Origin: an uncultured Lachnospiraceae bacterium | Lineage (GTDB): Bacteria > Bacillota > Clostridia > Lachnospirales > Lachnospiraceae | NCBI GenBank assembly: GCA_910585635.1 | Contig: CAJUFE010000003.1 | Location: 62,001 to 126,000, forward strand | Direction of reading: 5' to 3' | Length of the DNA: 64,000 nt | Shown here: one piece after another, positions 50,988 through 59,659 of the stretch | Position numbering within the stretch: position 1 is the first letter of the stretch | Layout: each line of letters opens with the position of its first letter | Notes under the pieces: generated by a model | Databases searched by the model: none | What the model was told of the DNA's origin: nothing | What the model saw: only the letters and a program-made list of their open reading frames with translations | Program-made: the position numbers and the translations under genes

Positions 50988-52301
50988 ATGTTTCAAACGA
51001 TCCGTAACGCATTTAAGGTGAAGGAGATCCGAAAAGGTCTTCTCTACACCTTCATGATGCTGGTCGTGATCCGGTTTGGCTCTCAGCTCCCTACCCCGGG
51101 CGTTAACCCGACTTATCTGAAGAAGTTTTTTGATCAGGCGGGAGATGCCCTGGGCTTCATAAATGCCGTGACGGGAAGTTCCTTCGAGAACATGTCGATC
51201 CTGGCGCTGAGCATCACACCGTATATCACCTCCTCCATCATCATGCAGCTGTTGACGATCGCGATTCCGAAGCTGGAAGAGATGCAGAAGGAGGGTGAGG
51301 ACGGGAGAAGGAAGATCCTGGAATACACCCGTTATGTGACGGTGGCGCTGGCACTCCTGCAGTCTTCCGCCATGTCGATCGGTTTTGGCCGGCAGGGCTT
51401 TTTGATCGATTATAATGTGTGGAGCATCATCGTGGCGGTCAGCTGTATGACAGCAGGGAGCGCGTTCCTGATGTGGGTCGGCGAGCAGATCACGGAAAAG
51501 GGCGTGGGGAACGGGATCTCCATCGTTCTGTTGTTCAACATCATCTCCAGCGTCCCCAATGATGCGGTCACGCTGTTCACCCGCTTTATCCGGGGCAAGA
51601 AGGTGCCGGTGGCTGTGGTCTCCGCGCTGATCATCCTGGCGATCATCATCGCGATGGTGGTGTATGTCATCATCTTAAATGACGCGGAGAGGCGGATCCC
51701 GGTCCAGTATTCCAAGAAGATGCAGGGCCGCAAGATGGTCGGAGGCCAGTCCTCCCATATCCCGCTGAAGGTCAACACGGCAGGAGTCATGCCGGTGATC
51801 TTTGCCTCCTCGATCATGTCCTTCCCGGTCATCATCGGCAAGTTCATCGGGGTGGGTACCGGCACGATCCCGGGGAAGATCCTGGCGGTCTTAGACACCT
51901 CCAACTGGCTGGTGCCGGAGCGCCCGGTATATTCGATCGGACTGGTGATCTATATCGCGCTGTTGATCTTATTCGCCTACTTCTATACGTCGATCTCCTT
52001 CAATCCGCTGGAGGTGGCGAACAATATGAAGAAGCAGGGCGGCTTTATCCCGGGCATCCGTCCCGGCAAGCCTACGTCGGATTACCTGGATAAGATCTTG
52101 AACTATATCGTGTTCATCGGCGCGGTCGCGCTGACCGTAGTGGCGGTCCTCCCCATCGCGTTTTCCGGCCTTTTCAGTGTGAGCCGGATCTCCTTCTCGG
52201 GGACCTCCCTGATCATCATCGTCAGCGTCGTGCTGGAGACCATCAAATCTATCGAGTCAAAGATGCTGGTACGGAACTACAAAGGCTTCTTAAATGATTA
52301 A
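50988..52301 (+). CDS. secY: Protein translocase channel SecY
   Basis: 437 residues with ten membrane helices. Plug/TM2 signature SILALSITPYITSSIIMQLL, GNGISIVLLFNIISS, the cytoplasmic loop RRIPVQYSKKMQGRK, and the C-terminal FNPLEVANNMKKQGGFIPGIRPGKPT carrying the SecA/ribosome-contacting arginine. Within the spc operon, one base after rplO. Confidence 0.98.
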   Translation: MFQTIRNAFKVKEIRKGLLYTFMMLVVIRFGSQLPTPGVNPTYLKKFFDQAGDALGFINAVTGSSFENMSILALSITPYITSSIIMQLLTIAIPKLEEMQKEGEDGRRKILEYTRYVTVALALLQSSAMSIGFGRQGFLIDYNVWSIIVAVSCMTAGSAFLMWVGEQITEKGVGNGISIVLLFNIISSVPNDAVTLFTRFIRGKKVPVAVVSALIILAIIIAMVVYVIILNDAERRIPVQYSKKMQGRKMVGGQSSHIPLKVNTAGVMPVIFASSIMSFPVIIGKFIGVGTGTIPGKILAVLDTSNWLVPERPVYSIGLVIYIALLILFAYFYTSISFNPLEVANNMKKQGGFIPGIRPGKPTSDYLDKILNYIVFIGAVALTVVAVLPIAFSGLFSVSRISFSGTSLIIIVSVVLETIKSIESKMLVRNYKGFLND

Positions 52302-52312
52302 AAAGCACATCG

Positions 52313-52340
52313 AGCACTCTCGATCTAAGAGAGTGCTTTT
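52313..52340 (+). terminator. Weak terminator or attenuator between secY and adk
   Basis: AGCACTCTC (52313-52321) pairs with GAGAGTGCT (52329-52337), followed by only four T. It could lower expression of adk, map and downstream genes relative to the ribosomal proteins. Confidence 0.6.
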
Positions 52341-52375
52341 GGAGTATAAGGAGGACTAAAAAGGAGGATGAGAAC

Positions 52376-53020
52376 ATGAGATTGATCATGCTAGGAGCGC
52401 CTGGCGCAGGAAAAGGGACACAGGCAAAGAAGATCGCGGCGAAGTATCAGATCCCCCACATCTCCACGGGAGATATCTTCCGGGCCAATATCAAGGCCGG
52501 GACAGAGCTGGGGATGAAGGCCAAGTCTTACATGGATCAGGGACAGCTGGTGCCGGATGAAGTGACCATCGGGATGCTGTTAGACCGGATCTCCCAGGAT
52601 GACAGCAAGGCCGGTTATGTGCTGGACGGGTTCCCCAGGACGATCCCCCAGGCAGAGAGCCTGACCGCCGCGTTAAAGGAGCGGGGAGAGAAGATCGACT
52701 ATGCGGTGAACGTGGACGTGCCAGATGAGAACATCGTCAACCGTATGTCCGGCCGGCGCGCGTGCATAGGCTGCGGCGCGACCTACCATATCCTGTTCAA
52801 TGCACCGAAGACGGCGGATGTCTGTGATACCTGCGGTGAGAAGCTGGTCCTCAGGGATGACGATAAGCCGGAGACCGTGCAGAAGCGTCTGACCGTCTAC
52901 CATGACCAGACCCAGCCGCTGATCGATTATTATAAGAAAGAAGGCGCTCTGGTGGAGGTGGATGGGACCCAGGATATGGAAAAGGTCTTCCAGGATATCG
53001 TGAAGATCTTGGGAGAATAG
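52376..53020 (+). CDS. adk: Adenylate kinase
   Basis: 214 residues; interconverts ATP + AMP and 2 ADP. P-loop GAPGAGKGTQAKKIA, AMP-binding HISTGDIFRANIK, DGFPRT. The LID domain has a zinc site of two CxxC pairs (CIGC and CDTC), the Gram-positive form. SD AAGGAGGA precedes ATG 52376. Three bases separate it from map. Confidence 0.98.
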   Translation: MRLIMLGAPGAGKGTQAKKIAAKYQIPHISTGDIFRANIKAGTELGMKAKSYMDQGQLVPDEVTIGMLLDRISQDDSKAGYVLDGFPRTIPQAESLTAALKERGEKIDYAVNVDVPDENIVNRMSGRRACIGCGATYHILFNAPKTADVCDTCGEKLVLRDDDKPETVQKRLTVYHDQTQPLIDYYKKEGALVEVDGTQDMEKVFQDIVKILGE

Positions 53021-53023
53021 ACG

Positions 53024-53773
53024 ATGGTATCCATCAAATCGAAGAAAGAGATCGAGCGGATGCGGGAGGCGGGCAAGATCCTTGCCCGCGTCCACCAGGA
53101 GCTGGGCCAGGCATTAAAGCCCGGGATGTCCACCTGGGAGGTGGATAAGCTGGGGGAGCGCATCATCCGGGACTTTGGCTGTATCCCTTCTTTTAAAAAT
53201 TACAACGGCTTTCCGGCTTCGATCTGTGTGTCGGTGAACGACGAGGTGGTCCACGGGATCCCGGACCGGCACAGGATCTTACAGGAAGGGGATATCGTCA
53301 GCCTGGACGCAGGGGTGATCTGGAAGGGATACCACTCCGACGCGGCCAGGACCCATGGGATCGGGCAGATCTCGCCCCAGGCCCGCAAGTTGATCGAAGT
53401 GACGGAACAATGTTTCTATGAAGGGATTAAATATGCAAAAGCTGGAAATCATTTAAATGATATCTCCACTGCCATCCAGCGATATGCGGAAAGCTTTGGG
53501 TACGGGGTGGTCCGGGACCTGGTAGGCCATGGGATCGGCTCCCGCCTCCATGAAGATCCGGAAGTGCCGAATTTTTCCCAGAAAAAAAGAGGCGTCCGTC
53601 TCAGGCCGGGCATGACCCTGGCGATAGAGCCGATGATCAATGAGGGCCGGTATGACGTGGTATGGCTGGACAATGACTGGACGGTGGTAACAGATGACGG
53701 ATCGCTGTCCGCCCACTATGAGAACACGATCCTGATCACCGATGGTGAGCCGGAGATCTTGTCTTTACCATGA
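53024..53773 (+). CDS. map: Type I methionine aminopeptidase
   Basis: 249 residues; removes N-terminal Met from nascent proteins. Metal ligands lie in SLDAGVIWKGYHSDAAR (two Asp), VGHGIGSRLHEDPEVPNF (His), LAIEPMI (Glu) and the final YENTILITD (Glu). Starts MVSIKSKKEIERMREAGKI. Classic adk-map arrangement. The last codons lie inside the first unit of the repeat at 53765. Confidence 0.97.
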   Translation: MVSIKSKKEIERMREAGKILARVHQELGQALKPGMSTWEVDKLGERIIRDFGCIPSFKNYNGFPASICVSVNDEVVHGIPDRHRILQEGDIVSLDAGVIWKGYHSDAARTHGIGQISPQARKLIEVTEQCFYEGIKYAKAGNHLNDISTAIQRYAESFGYGVVRDLVGHGIGSRLHEDPEVPNFSQKKRGVRLRPGMTLAIEPMINEGRYDVVWLDNDWTVVTDDGSLSAHYENTILITDGEPEILSLP

Positions 53774-53915
53774 AAGTCCGCCGCCGGATAGGCGGCATGT
53801 ATCCAGGGATGCCAAGTGCGCCCGCCAGGCGCATGCAGGTTTACCATGAAAGTCCGCGGCCGGATAGGCGGCATGCAGGTTCACGATGAAAGCCTGCGGC
53901 CGGATAGGGAGCATG
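53765..53915 (+). repeat. Three imperfect repeats after map
   Basis: TTACCATGAAAGTCCGC followed by a GCCGGATAGGCGGCATG-like hairpin occurs at about 53765-53799, 53840-53877 and, more divergent, 53880-53915. The first copy contains the map stop codon, so the others look like duplications of the 3' end of map. Each unit can form a small CCGCC/GGCGG hairpin. Confidence 0.75.
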
Positions 53916-53952
53916 GCCCCTGATAAAGGGCCATAGTGGATAGGAGGCAGGA

Positions 53953-54264
53953 GTGAGCAGGAAAAAAGCTTCGGATCAGAGGGTCTGCTATGGACCGGGC
54001 TGTCTGGCCAGGAGTCTGGCCGGTCATGATAAAGGAAGGCTTTATGTCATATTGGGAGAGGACGGGGAATATGTTATCCTGACGGATGGCAGGATACGGA
54101 CCGTGGACCGGCCGAAACGGAAGAACAAAAAGCATGTGCAGCTCCAGTATCCACAGGATAGGACTCTGGAGCATGAGCTGGAAGGATCGGGAGCCTTGAG
54201 CGATGAGGAGATCGTAAAGGCCTTAGAGCGCGTCAGGAGGAGCTCCCGCAGCAAGGAGGAATAG
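53953..54264 (+). CDS. KOW-domain RNA-binding protein
   Basis: 103 residues from GTG 53953 (SD TAGGAGG). The N-terminal GCLARSLAGHDKGRLYVILGEDGEYVILTDG is a KOW/L14e-like SH3 barrel. The rest is basic and ends in a charged helix. The same gene stands between map and infA in many Clostridia and probably acts in ribosome assembly or translation. It carries no assigned reaction. Confidence 0.85.
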   Translation: MSRKKASDQRVCYGPGCLARSLAGHDKGRLYVILGEDGEYVILTDGRIRTVDRPKRKNKKHVQLQYPQDRTLEHELEGSGALSDEEIVKALERVRRSSRSKEE

Positions 54265-54269
54265 AAGGA

Positions 54270-54488
54270 ATGTCGAAAGCAGATGTGATCGAGATCGAGG
54301 GGAAAGTGGTAGAGAAGCTGCCTAACGCCATGTTCCAGGTGGAGCTGGAGAATGGCCACCAGGTGCTGGCCCATATCAGCGGAAAGCTGCGTATGAACTA
54401 TATCCGGATCTTGCCAGGCGATAAAGTCACTCTCGAGATGTCCCCATATGACCTGTCTAAAGGGAGGATCATCTGGCGGGATAAATGA
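54270..54488 (+). CDS. infA: Translation initiation factor IF-1
   Basis: 72 residues, OB-fold: MSKADVIEIEGKVVEKLPNAMF, VLAHISGKLRMNYIRILPGDKV and SPYDLSKGRIIWR. Occupies the 30S A site during initiation. It lies 5 bp after the KOW gene. Confidence 0.98.
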   Translation: MSKADVIEIEGKVVEKLPNAMFQVELENGHQVLAHISGKLRMNYIRILPGDKVTLEMSPYDLSKGRIIWRDK

Positions 54489-54509
54489 GCATAGCCCAAC
54501 AAAAAACGC

Positions 54510-54538
54510 TTGCATTTGCTGGGGCATTTTGGTATAAT
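54510..54538 (+). promoter_or_regulatory. Internal promoter for the alpha operon
   Basis: TTGCAT (54510-54515), 17-bp spacer, perfect TATAAT (54533-54538), 40 bp before rpmJ. It would drive rpmJ-rpsM-rpsK-rpsD-rpoA-rplQ independently of the S10/spc promoter. Confidence 0.8.
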
Positions 54539-54578
54539 GTTTTAGCGACTTTGTTGGTCAACAGAAAGGAGAGTTACT

Positions 54579-54692
54579 GTGAAGGTTAGGAGTTCTGTAA
54601 AACCGATCTGCGAAAAGTGCAAGATCATCAAGAGAAAAGGCAGTATCAGAGTGATCTGTGAGAATCCAAAGCACAAACAGAGACAAGGTTAA
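54579..54692 (+). CDS. rpmJ: 50S ribosomal protein L36
   Basis: 37 residues from GTG 54579 (SD AAAGGAGAG): MKVRSSVKPICEKCKIIKRK then GSIRVICENPKHKQRQG. The zinc ligands are three Cys and a His (C-x2-C, C, H), the C+ form. Confidence 0.97.
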   Translation: MKVRSSVKPICEKCKIIKRKGSIRVICENPKHKQRQG

Positions 54693-54715
54693 AAATTTTA
54701 GGAGGAGTAAAAACG

Positions 54716-55084
54716 ATGGCTCGTATTGCAGGCGTTGATTTGCCAAGAGAGAAACGTGTTGAGATCGGTCTGACTTATATCTACGGTATCGGTAGAGCAA
54801 GTTCCAACCGTATCCTCAAGGATGCAGGAGTGGATCCGGATACCCGTGTCAAGGATCTGACCGACGACGAAGTGAGGAAGCTGGCGGCAGTGATCGCGGA
54901 TACCCAGATGGTAGAAGGCGATCTGCGCAGAGAGATCGCCATGAACATCAAGCGTCTCCAGGAGATCGGCTGCTATCGCGGCATCCGGCACAGGAAGAGC
55001 CTTCCGGTCCGCGGACAGAAGACGAAGACGAACGCCAGGACCCGTAAAGGCCCCAGGAAGACCGTTGCGAACAAGAAGAAGTGA
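54716..55084 (+). CDS. rpsM: 30S ribosomal protein S13
   Basis: 122 residues. MARIAGVDLPREKRVEIGLTYIYGIG start, C-terminal GIRHRKSLPVRGQKTKTNARTRKGP then a Lys-rich tail reaching the P site. SD AGGAGG precedes it. Confidence 0.98.
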   Translation: MARIAGVDLPREKRVEIGLTYIYGIGRASSNRILKDAGVDPDTRVKDLTDDEVRKLAAVIADTQMVEGDLRREIAMNIKRLQEIGCYRGIRHRKSLPVRGQKTKTNARTRKGPRKTVANKKK

Positions 55085-55193
55085 TGACAGGCAGCATTTG
55101 AACGTATCAAAAAAAGCAGCATAGAGGATCAGATCTGTATGTTTTAAAAACAGGAATAAGATCTGGAAGATTCAGAAAGTAGGTTAGTTTAAA

Positions 55194-55595
55194 ATGGCTA
55201 AAAATAAGTCCACTGCTAAGAAAGTGACGAAAAAGCGTATTAAGAAAAACGTTGAACGCGGACAAGCACACATCCAGTCATCTTTTAACAACACGATCGT
55301 GACGTTGACAGATGCACAGGGGAACGCCTTATCTTGGGCGAGTGCTGGTGGTCTGGGATTTAGAGGTTCAAGAAAATCTACTCCGTATGCAGCTCAGATG
55401 GCCGCAGAAACTGCAACAAAGGCAGCTCTTATCCATGGACTAAAGTCTGTGGACGTTATGGTAAAGGGACCGGGTTCCGGGCGTGAAGCCGCGATCCGCG
55501 CATTACAGGCCTGCGGGTTAGAGGTGACCAGTATCAAGGACGTGACCCCGGTACCACACAACGGATGCCGTCCACCAAAGCGTAGAAGAGTATGA
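55194..55595 (+). CDS. rpsK: 30S ribosomal protein S11
   Basis: 133 residues. IQSSFNNTIVTLTDAQGNALSW, STPYAAQMAAETATKAA, GPGSGREAAIRALQ and the conserved end DVTPVPHNGCRPPKRRRV. The 109-bp gap before it is AT-rich and the SD is weak. Confidence 0.98.
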   Translation: MAKNKSTAKKVTKKRIKKNVERGQAHIQSSFNNTIVTLTDAQGNALSWASAGGLGFRGSRKSTPYAAQMAAETATKAALIHGLKSVDVMVKGPGSGREAAIRALQACGLEVTSIKDVTPVPHNGCRPPKRRRV

Positions 55596-55612
55596 TCGGG
55601 AGGTAAGATAAA

Positions 55613-56206
55613 GTGGCAGTTAATAGAGTTCCTGTTCTTAAAAGATGCAGATCCCTTGGTATGGATCCGATCTATTTAGGGATCGATAAAAAATCGAACA
55701 GAGAGTTAAAGAGAGCAAACCGTAAGCTGAGCGAGTATGGCCAGCAGCTGAGAGAAAAGCAGAAAGCAAAGTTCATCTATGGCGTTCTGGAGAAGCCCTT
55801 CCGCAATTACTATGCGAAGGCCTCCAAGATGAACGGCATGGTGGGTACCAACCTGATGATCCTCTTAGAGACCAGGCTGGATAATGTGGTGTTCCGTCTG
55901 GGCTTTGCCCGCACCAGGAGAGAAGCGAGACAGATCGTGGGCCATCAGCATATCCTTGTGAACGGCAAGCGTGTGCAGATCCCGTCCTATCGGGTAAAGG
56001 CCGGGGATACCGTGGAGATCCGGGAGAAGAGCAAGTCTTCCCAGCGGTATAAAGATATCTTAGAGGTCACAGCAGGACGTATGGTCCCGGCCTGGCTGGA
56101 AGCCGATCAGGAGAACTTGAAGGGCGTGGTGAAGGAACTGCCGACCAGAGATGAGATCGACGTTCCGGTGAACGAGACGCTCATCGTCGAGTTGTACTCC
56201 AAATAA
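55613..56206 (+). CDS. rpsD: 30S ribosomal protein S4
   Basis: 197 residues. MAVNRVPVLKRCRSLGMDP start (no zinc Cys cluster, C- form), YGVLEKPFRNYYAKA, and the S4 RNA-binding domain LDNVVFRLGFARTRREARQIVGHQHILVNGKRV. S4 is the usual autoregulator of the alpha operon. GTG start at 55613. Confidence 0.98.
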   Translation: MAVNRVPVLKRCRSLGMDPIYLGIDKKSNRELKRANRKLSEYGQQLREKQKAKFIYGVLEKPFRNYYAKASKMNGMVGTNLMILLETRLDNVVFRLGFARTRREARQIVGHQHILVNGKRVQIPSYRVKAGDTVEIREKSKSSQRYKDILEVTAGRMVPAWLEADQENLKGVVKELPTRDEIDVPVNETLIVELYSK

Positions 56207-56221
56207 TGGAGGAGGTTTTTG

Positions 56222-56293
56222 ATGCCTCAGTATGCAGAAAAGCTGCCGGGGGCAGGTTTGCTGTATGATCACCCTAAAAGGAGGGGCTATTAG
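56222..56293 (+). CDS. 23-residue upstream ORF overlapping the rpoA start
   Basis: ATG 56222 follows an excellent SD (GGAGGAGG, 56208-56215) and encodes MPQYAEKLPGAGLLYDHPKR then RGY. Its TAG stop (56291-56293) shares its last base with the GTG start of rpoA. Its codons AAA-AGG-AGG form the rpoA SD. Likely a coupling or leader peptide; a chance frame is possible. No family is recognised. Confidence 0.5.
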   Translation: MPQYAEKLPGAGLLYDHPKRRGY

Positions 56294-57252
56294 TGTTCGA
56301 TTTTGAGAAACCAAACATTGAAATTGCAGAGATTTCAGAAGATAAGAAATATGGAAAGTTTGTAGTTGAGCCCTTGGAGAGAGGCTACGGCACTACCCTT
56401 GGCAATTCCCTTAGAAGGATCATGCTTTCTTCCTTGCCGGGTGCAGCAGTCAGTCAGGTAAAGATCGACGGAGTCCTGCATGAGTTCAGCTCGATCCCCG
56501 GGGTCAAGGAAGATGTGACTGAGATCATCATGAACATCAAAAGTTTATCCATCAAAAACAGCAGCGATACCAGTGAGCCGAAGATCGCCTACATCGAGTT
56601 CGAGGGAGACGGTGTGATCACCGGCGCAGATGTACAGGCCGACGCGGATATCGAGATCATGAACCCGGAGCAGGTGATCGCCACTTTGAGCGGCGGACCG
56701 GACAGCAAATTCTATATGGAGCTGACCATCACCAAGGGCCGTGGTTATGTGAGCGCCGACAAGAACAAGAGCGAGGAGCTCCCGATCGGGGTGATCGCCG
56801 TAGATTCGATCTATACACCGGTGGAGCGGGTGAACATGACCGTAGAGAACACCCGTGTGGGCCAGGTCACGGACTATGACAAGCTCACGCTGGATGTCTT
56901 CACCAACGGGACATTGGCCCCTGACGAGGCAGTCAGCCTGGCGGCTAAGGTATTGAGCGAGCATTTAAACCTTTTCATCGATCTTTCCGAAAACGCCAAG
57001 ACCGCGGAGATCATGGTGGAAAAAGAGGATAATGAAAAGGAAAAAGTATTAGAGATGAACATCGACGAACTGGAGCTTTCTGTCCGTTCCTATAACTGCT
57101 TGAAGCGTGCCGGCATCAATACGGTGGAAGAGCTGTGCAACAGGACTTCCGAGGATATGATGAAGGTCCGCAATCTGGGGCGCAAGTCCTTAGAGGAAGT
57201 GCTGAACAAGTTAAAGGAACTGGGTCTCCAGTTAAATCCCAGCGACGAATAG
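56293..57252 (+). CDS. rpoA: RNA polymerase alpha subunit
   Basis: 319 residues from GTG 56293. The N-terminal assembly domain has VVEPLERGYGTTLGNSLRRIMLSSLPGAAV. The C-terminal domain (about 250-315) has ELSVRSYNCLKRAGINTVEEL and MKVRNLGRKSLEEVLNKL, which contact UP elements and activators. The SD AAAAGGAGG lies inside the preceding small ORF. Confidence 0.98.
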   Translation: MFDFEKPNIEIAEISEDKKYGKFVVEPLERGYGTTLGNSLRRIMLSSLPGAAVSQVKIDGVLHEFSSIPGVKEDVTEIIMNIKSLSIKNSSDTSEPKIAYIEFEGDGVITGADVQADADIEIMNPEQVIATLSGGPDSKFYMELTITKGRGYVSADKNKSEELPIGVIAVDSIYTPVERVNMTVENTRVGQVTDYDKLTLDVFTNGTLAPDEAVSLAAKVLSEHLNLFIDLSENAKTAEIMVEKEDNEKEKVLEMNIDELELSVRSYNCLKRAGINTVEELCNRTSEDMMKVRNLGRKSLEEVLNKLKELGLQLNPSDE

Positions 57253-57324
57253 ATGCGGTCCGGCCAGTAAGCCCGATGATGCATGGCCGGGTACCCCCGC
57301 AAGATAAGGAAGAAGGAAGAGATC

Positions 57325-57861
57325 ATGGCAGGATATAGAAAATTAGGAAGGACCGCTTCCCAGAGAAAGGCTCTGATCAGGAGCCAGGTCACCGCGCTGC
57401 TCTATCATGGAAAGATCAGGACCACCGAGATGCGGGCAAAAGAGATCCGTAAGGTGGCAGAAGGTCTGATCGCCATGGCCGTGCGCGAGAAGGATAATTT
57501 TGAGACCGTCAAGGTCACCGCTAAGGTACCCCGCAAGGATAAGGACGGCAAGAGGGTAAAAGAAGTGGTGGACGGCAAGAAGGTCACCGTGTTCGACGAG
57601 GTCGAGAAGGAGATCAAGAAGGATCTGCCCTCCAGGCTCCATGCCCGCCGCCAGATGTTGAAGGTCCTTTATGATGTGACCGAGGTCCCCACCAAGGCAG
57701 CCGGACGGAAGAGGAACACCAAGAAGGTGGATCTGCCCGCTAAGCTGTTCGACGAGATCGCACCGAAATACACCTCCCGCAACGGCGGCTACACCCGGAT
57801 CGTGAAGATCGGACCCCGTAAGGGCGACGCGGCGATGGAAGTGCTGATCGAGCTGGTATAA
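57325..57861 (+). CDS. rplQ: 50S ribosomal protein L17 with internal insertion
   Basis: 178 residues from ATG 57325 (SD AGAAGGAAGAG); most bacterial L17 are 116-130. The conserved core is MAGYRKLGRTASQRKALIR, TTEMRAKEIRKVAEGLI, and FDEIAPKYTSRNGGYTRIVK. The extra residues lie at about 66-95 (KVPRKDKDGKRVKEVVDGKK region) and 120-135. Similar enlarged L17 proteins occur in related Clostridia. Last gene of the alpha operon. Confidence 0.96.
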   Translation: MAGYRKLGRTASQRKALIRSQVTALLYHGKIRTTEMRAKEIRKVAEGLIAMAVREKDNFETVKVTAKVPRKDKDGKRVKEVVDGKKVTVFDEVEKEIKKDLPSRLHARRQMLKVLYDVTEVPTKAAGRKRNTKKVDLPAKLFDEIAPKYTSRNGGYTRIVKIGPRKGDAAMEVLIELV

Positions 57862-57877
57862 GACACAGGATGGACAC

Positions 57878-57918
57878 AAAACTGTTTTATCATAGAGATA
57901 TGGTAAGGCAGTTTTTTT
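57878..57918 (+). terminator. Terminator of the ribosomal superoperon
   Basis: AAAACTG (57878-57884) with CAGTTTT (57909-57915), continued by partial pairing of the loop flanks (ATCAT with ATGGT), then a T-run. Confidence 0.8.
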
Positions 57919-58003
57919 ATGCCCTCCCGCCGCGGATCCCCTCAGCCGACTGCACGAAAAGCCACTCTCCTGATCTCTTAAGAAATAGTCAGGATATTGT
58001 AAG

Positions 58004-58032
58004 TTGCCTTCTTACGCCCCTCGATCTATAAT
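58004..58032 (+). promoter_or_regulatory. Promoter of the first wall-binding gene
   Basis: TTGCCT (58004-58009), 17-bp spacer, perfect TATAAT (58027-58032), 68 bp before the start codon. Confidence 0.8.
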
Positions 58033-58099
58033 GATAGAAGGATACTGAAGGAAGTAGATGTACTGTGCGGTCTGCATGGTCTAAGATGGAGGAGGGCAT

Positions 58100-59332
58100 A
58101 TGGAGAGGGTACGGAGGATCCTGAGCGGTCTGTTGGCGGTCTGTCTGTCGGTGGCGGTGATGGGGCCGCTGACGGTGTATGGAGCGGCTTCGGCGATCAA
58201 CTCAGTGAACATACGGGTAGGGCTTAATGACTTTGAACCGGGGGATAAGCTGCCGGAGATCGTGGTCGGGAGCAAGGATACCGGGGAGACGGCCTATGTG
58301 TATACCAGCAGCGACTATTATCTGGTGGAGAAGGCGGAGTGGGTGACTTCCACATCCAAGACGGTCCAGGTGGGCGATACGCCCCGGATGAAGGTCTGGC
58401 TGGAGCCGTCAGACTATACCAACAGGCGGTTCAAGGGCGGCTATCAGTCCAGCAATGTGAAGATCACCGGCGGCACCTTTAAGTCGGCGTCGATCGTCAG
58501 CCGGGATCTGGTGGTCACCTTGGAGCTGGATCCGGTGAAGGGGCAGTATGAGGCGCCGGAGGAGGCCTACTGGAGCGGCAATGGCTATGGGAATGCCAGG
58601 TGGAAGATGGACGGCAGCTTGGGAAGATCTTATCAGTATGAGATCGCCCTTTACCGGGGGAGCTCTCAGGTATATAAGACCACAGTCAGCACCACCTCCT
58701 ATAACTTTTATCCCTATATGACGAAGAAGGGGACCTACCATTTCCGGGTCCGGGTGGTGCCGGGAGATGGGAACCGATACGGAAAGTCCAGCGAGTGGGC
58801 CCGGTCGGATGAGATCAACCTGCCGGAGGAGGCTGTATCTGACGGGAGCGGCCAGGGAGGCGGCCAGACGGCCTCCGGGAACACCCAGCAGGTGGGATGG
58901 ATCCAGAGGGGGAGCCGCTGGTATTTCCTCTATCCCGACGGCAGCTATCCCAAGGATGAGTGGCTGTCCTGGAATGGGAAATGGTACCTGTTCGACGCAG
59001 AAGGCTGGATGGTGACGGGCTGGCAGAGCCGCAATGGCCATGATTACTATATGGATGCCAGCGGCGCTATGGTGACCGGCTGGTTAAAGACAGACAATGG
59101 GGTCTATTATCTGAACCCCACGCCTGACCAGTTCGAGGGGATCTTGGTCAAGAGCCGTTGGATCCAGGATAGCGGGGGCCAGTTTTATCTGGACCAGAAC
59201 GGGATGCGCACAGAGGGCTGGATGCAGGTGGACGGGAACTGGTATTATTTCTATCCGGGGACTGGCATCAAGGCCGTGTCCACCACGATCAGCGGGTTTG
59301 TGCTGGATGCGGATGGGGTCTGGCATAAATGA
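58100..59332 (+). CDS. Secreted wall-binding repeat protein (paralogue 1)
   Basis: 410 residues: signal peptide (1-31, VYGAASA), an N-terminal beta domain (about 32-145) and a fibronectin-III-like domain (about 155-240; RSYQYEIALYRGSSQVYKTTV, then YHFRVRVVPGDGN). About six CW_binding repeats follow (about 265-410; WYFLYPDGSYPKDEW, KWYLFDAEGWMVTGW). No catalytic motif. The following gene has the same architecture, so the two arose by duplication. Confidence 0.88.
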   Translation: MERVRRILSGLLAVCLSVAVMGPLTVYGAASAINSVNIRVGLNDFEPGDKLPEIVVGSKDTGETAYVYTSSDYYLVEKAEWVTSTSKTVQVGDTPRMKVWLEPSDYTNRRFKGGYQSSNVKITGGTFKSASIVSRDLVVTLELDPVKGQYEAPEEAYWSGNGYGNARWKMDGSLGRSYQYEIALYRGSSQVYKTTVSTTSYNFYPYMTKKGTYHFRVRVVPGDGNRYGKSSEWARSDEINLPEEAVSDGSGQGGGQTASGNTQQVGWIQRGSRWYFLYPDGSYPKDEWLSWNGKWYLFDAEGWMVTGWQSRNGHDYYMDASGAMVTGWLKTDNGVYYLNPTPDQFEGILVKSRWIQDSGGQFYLDQNGMRTEGWMQVDGNWYYFYPGTGIKAVSTTISGFVLDADGVWHK

Positions 59333-59492
59333 TAAGATAATGATAAGACCGCTGTATGGTGCGGTCTATGGTGTGGTCCCCGAGATATGGCCTGTCAGAG
59401 GCAGCGGACATCGTGCAGGTCTGCAGATGCGTCTTGGGCTGGCAGGCCATCAAGTGAGCTTTGTGTATAGTTTGGTAGGGTGAAGAGCGTAC

Positions 59493-59645
59493 GTAACCGT
59501 TCAGATAGGTCTGTGGGGGGCTGCCCCCTTGGGCATTCACTGCGCTGACCGTACGACATCGTACCCTTTGGGTAAAACATGGTGGTTGTAAGCATCCGGC
59601 CCATCGCGCAGCGATCTTTAATGGCCGGATGCCGTAACAGTTCAG
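59493..59645. repeat. Intergenic segment bounded by GTAAC(C/A)GTTCAG
   Basis: GTAACCGTTCAG (59493-59504) and GTAACAGTTCAG (59634-59645) are direct repeats around 129 bp. Inside, GCATCCGGCC (59592-59601) and GGCCGGATGC (59623-59632) form a perfect 10-bp stem. The motif also occurs at 28558-28569. The 327-bp gap 59333-59659 otherwise holds only a hairpin AGACCGC/GCGGTCT near 59346-59371. Confidence 0.5.
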
Positions 59646-59659
59646 GAAGGAAATGGAGC

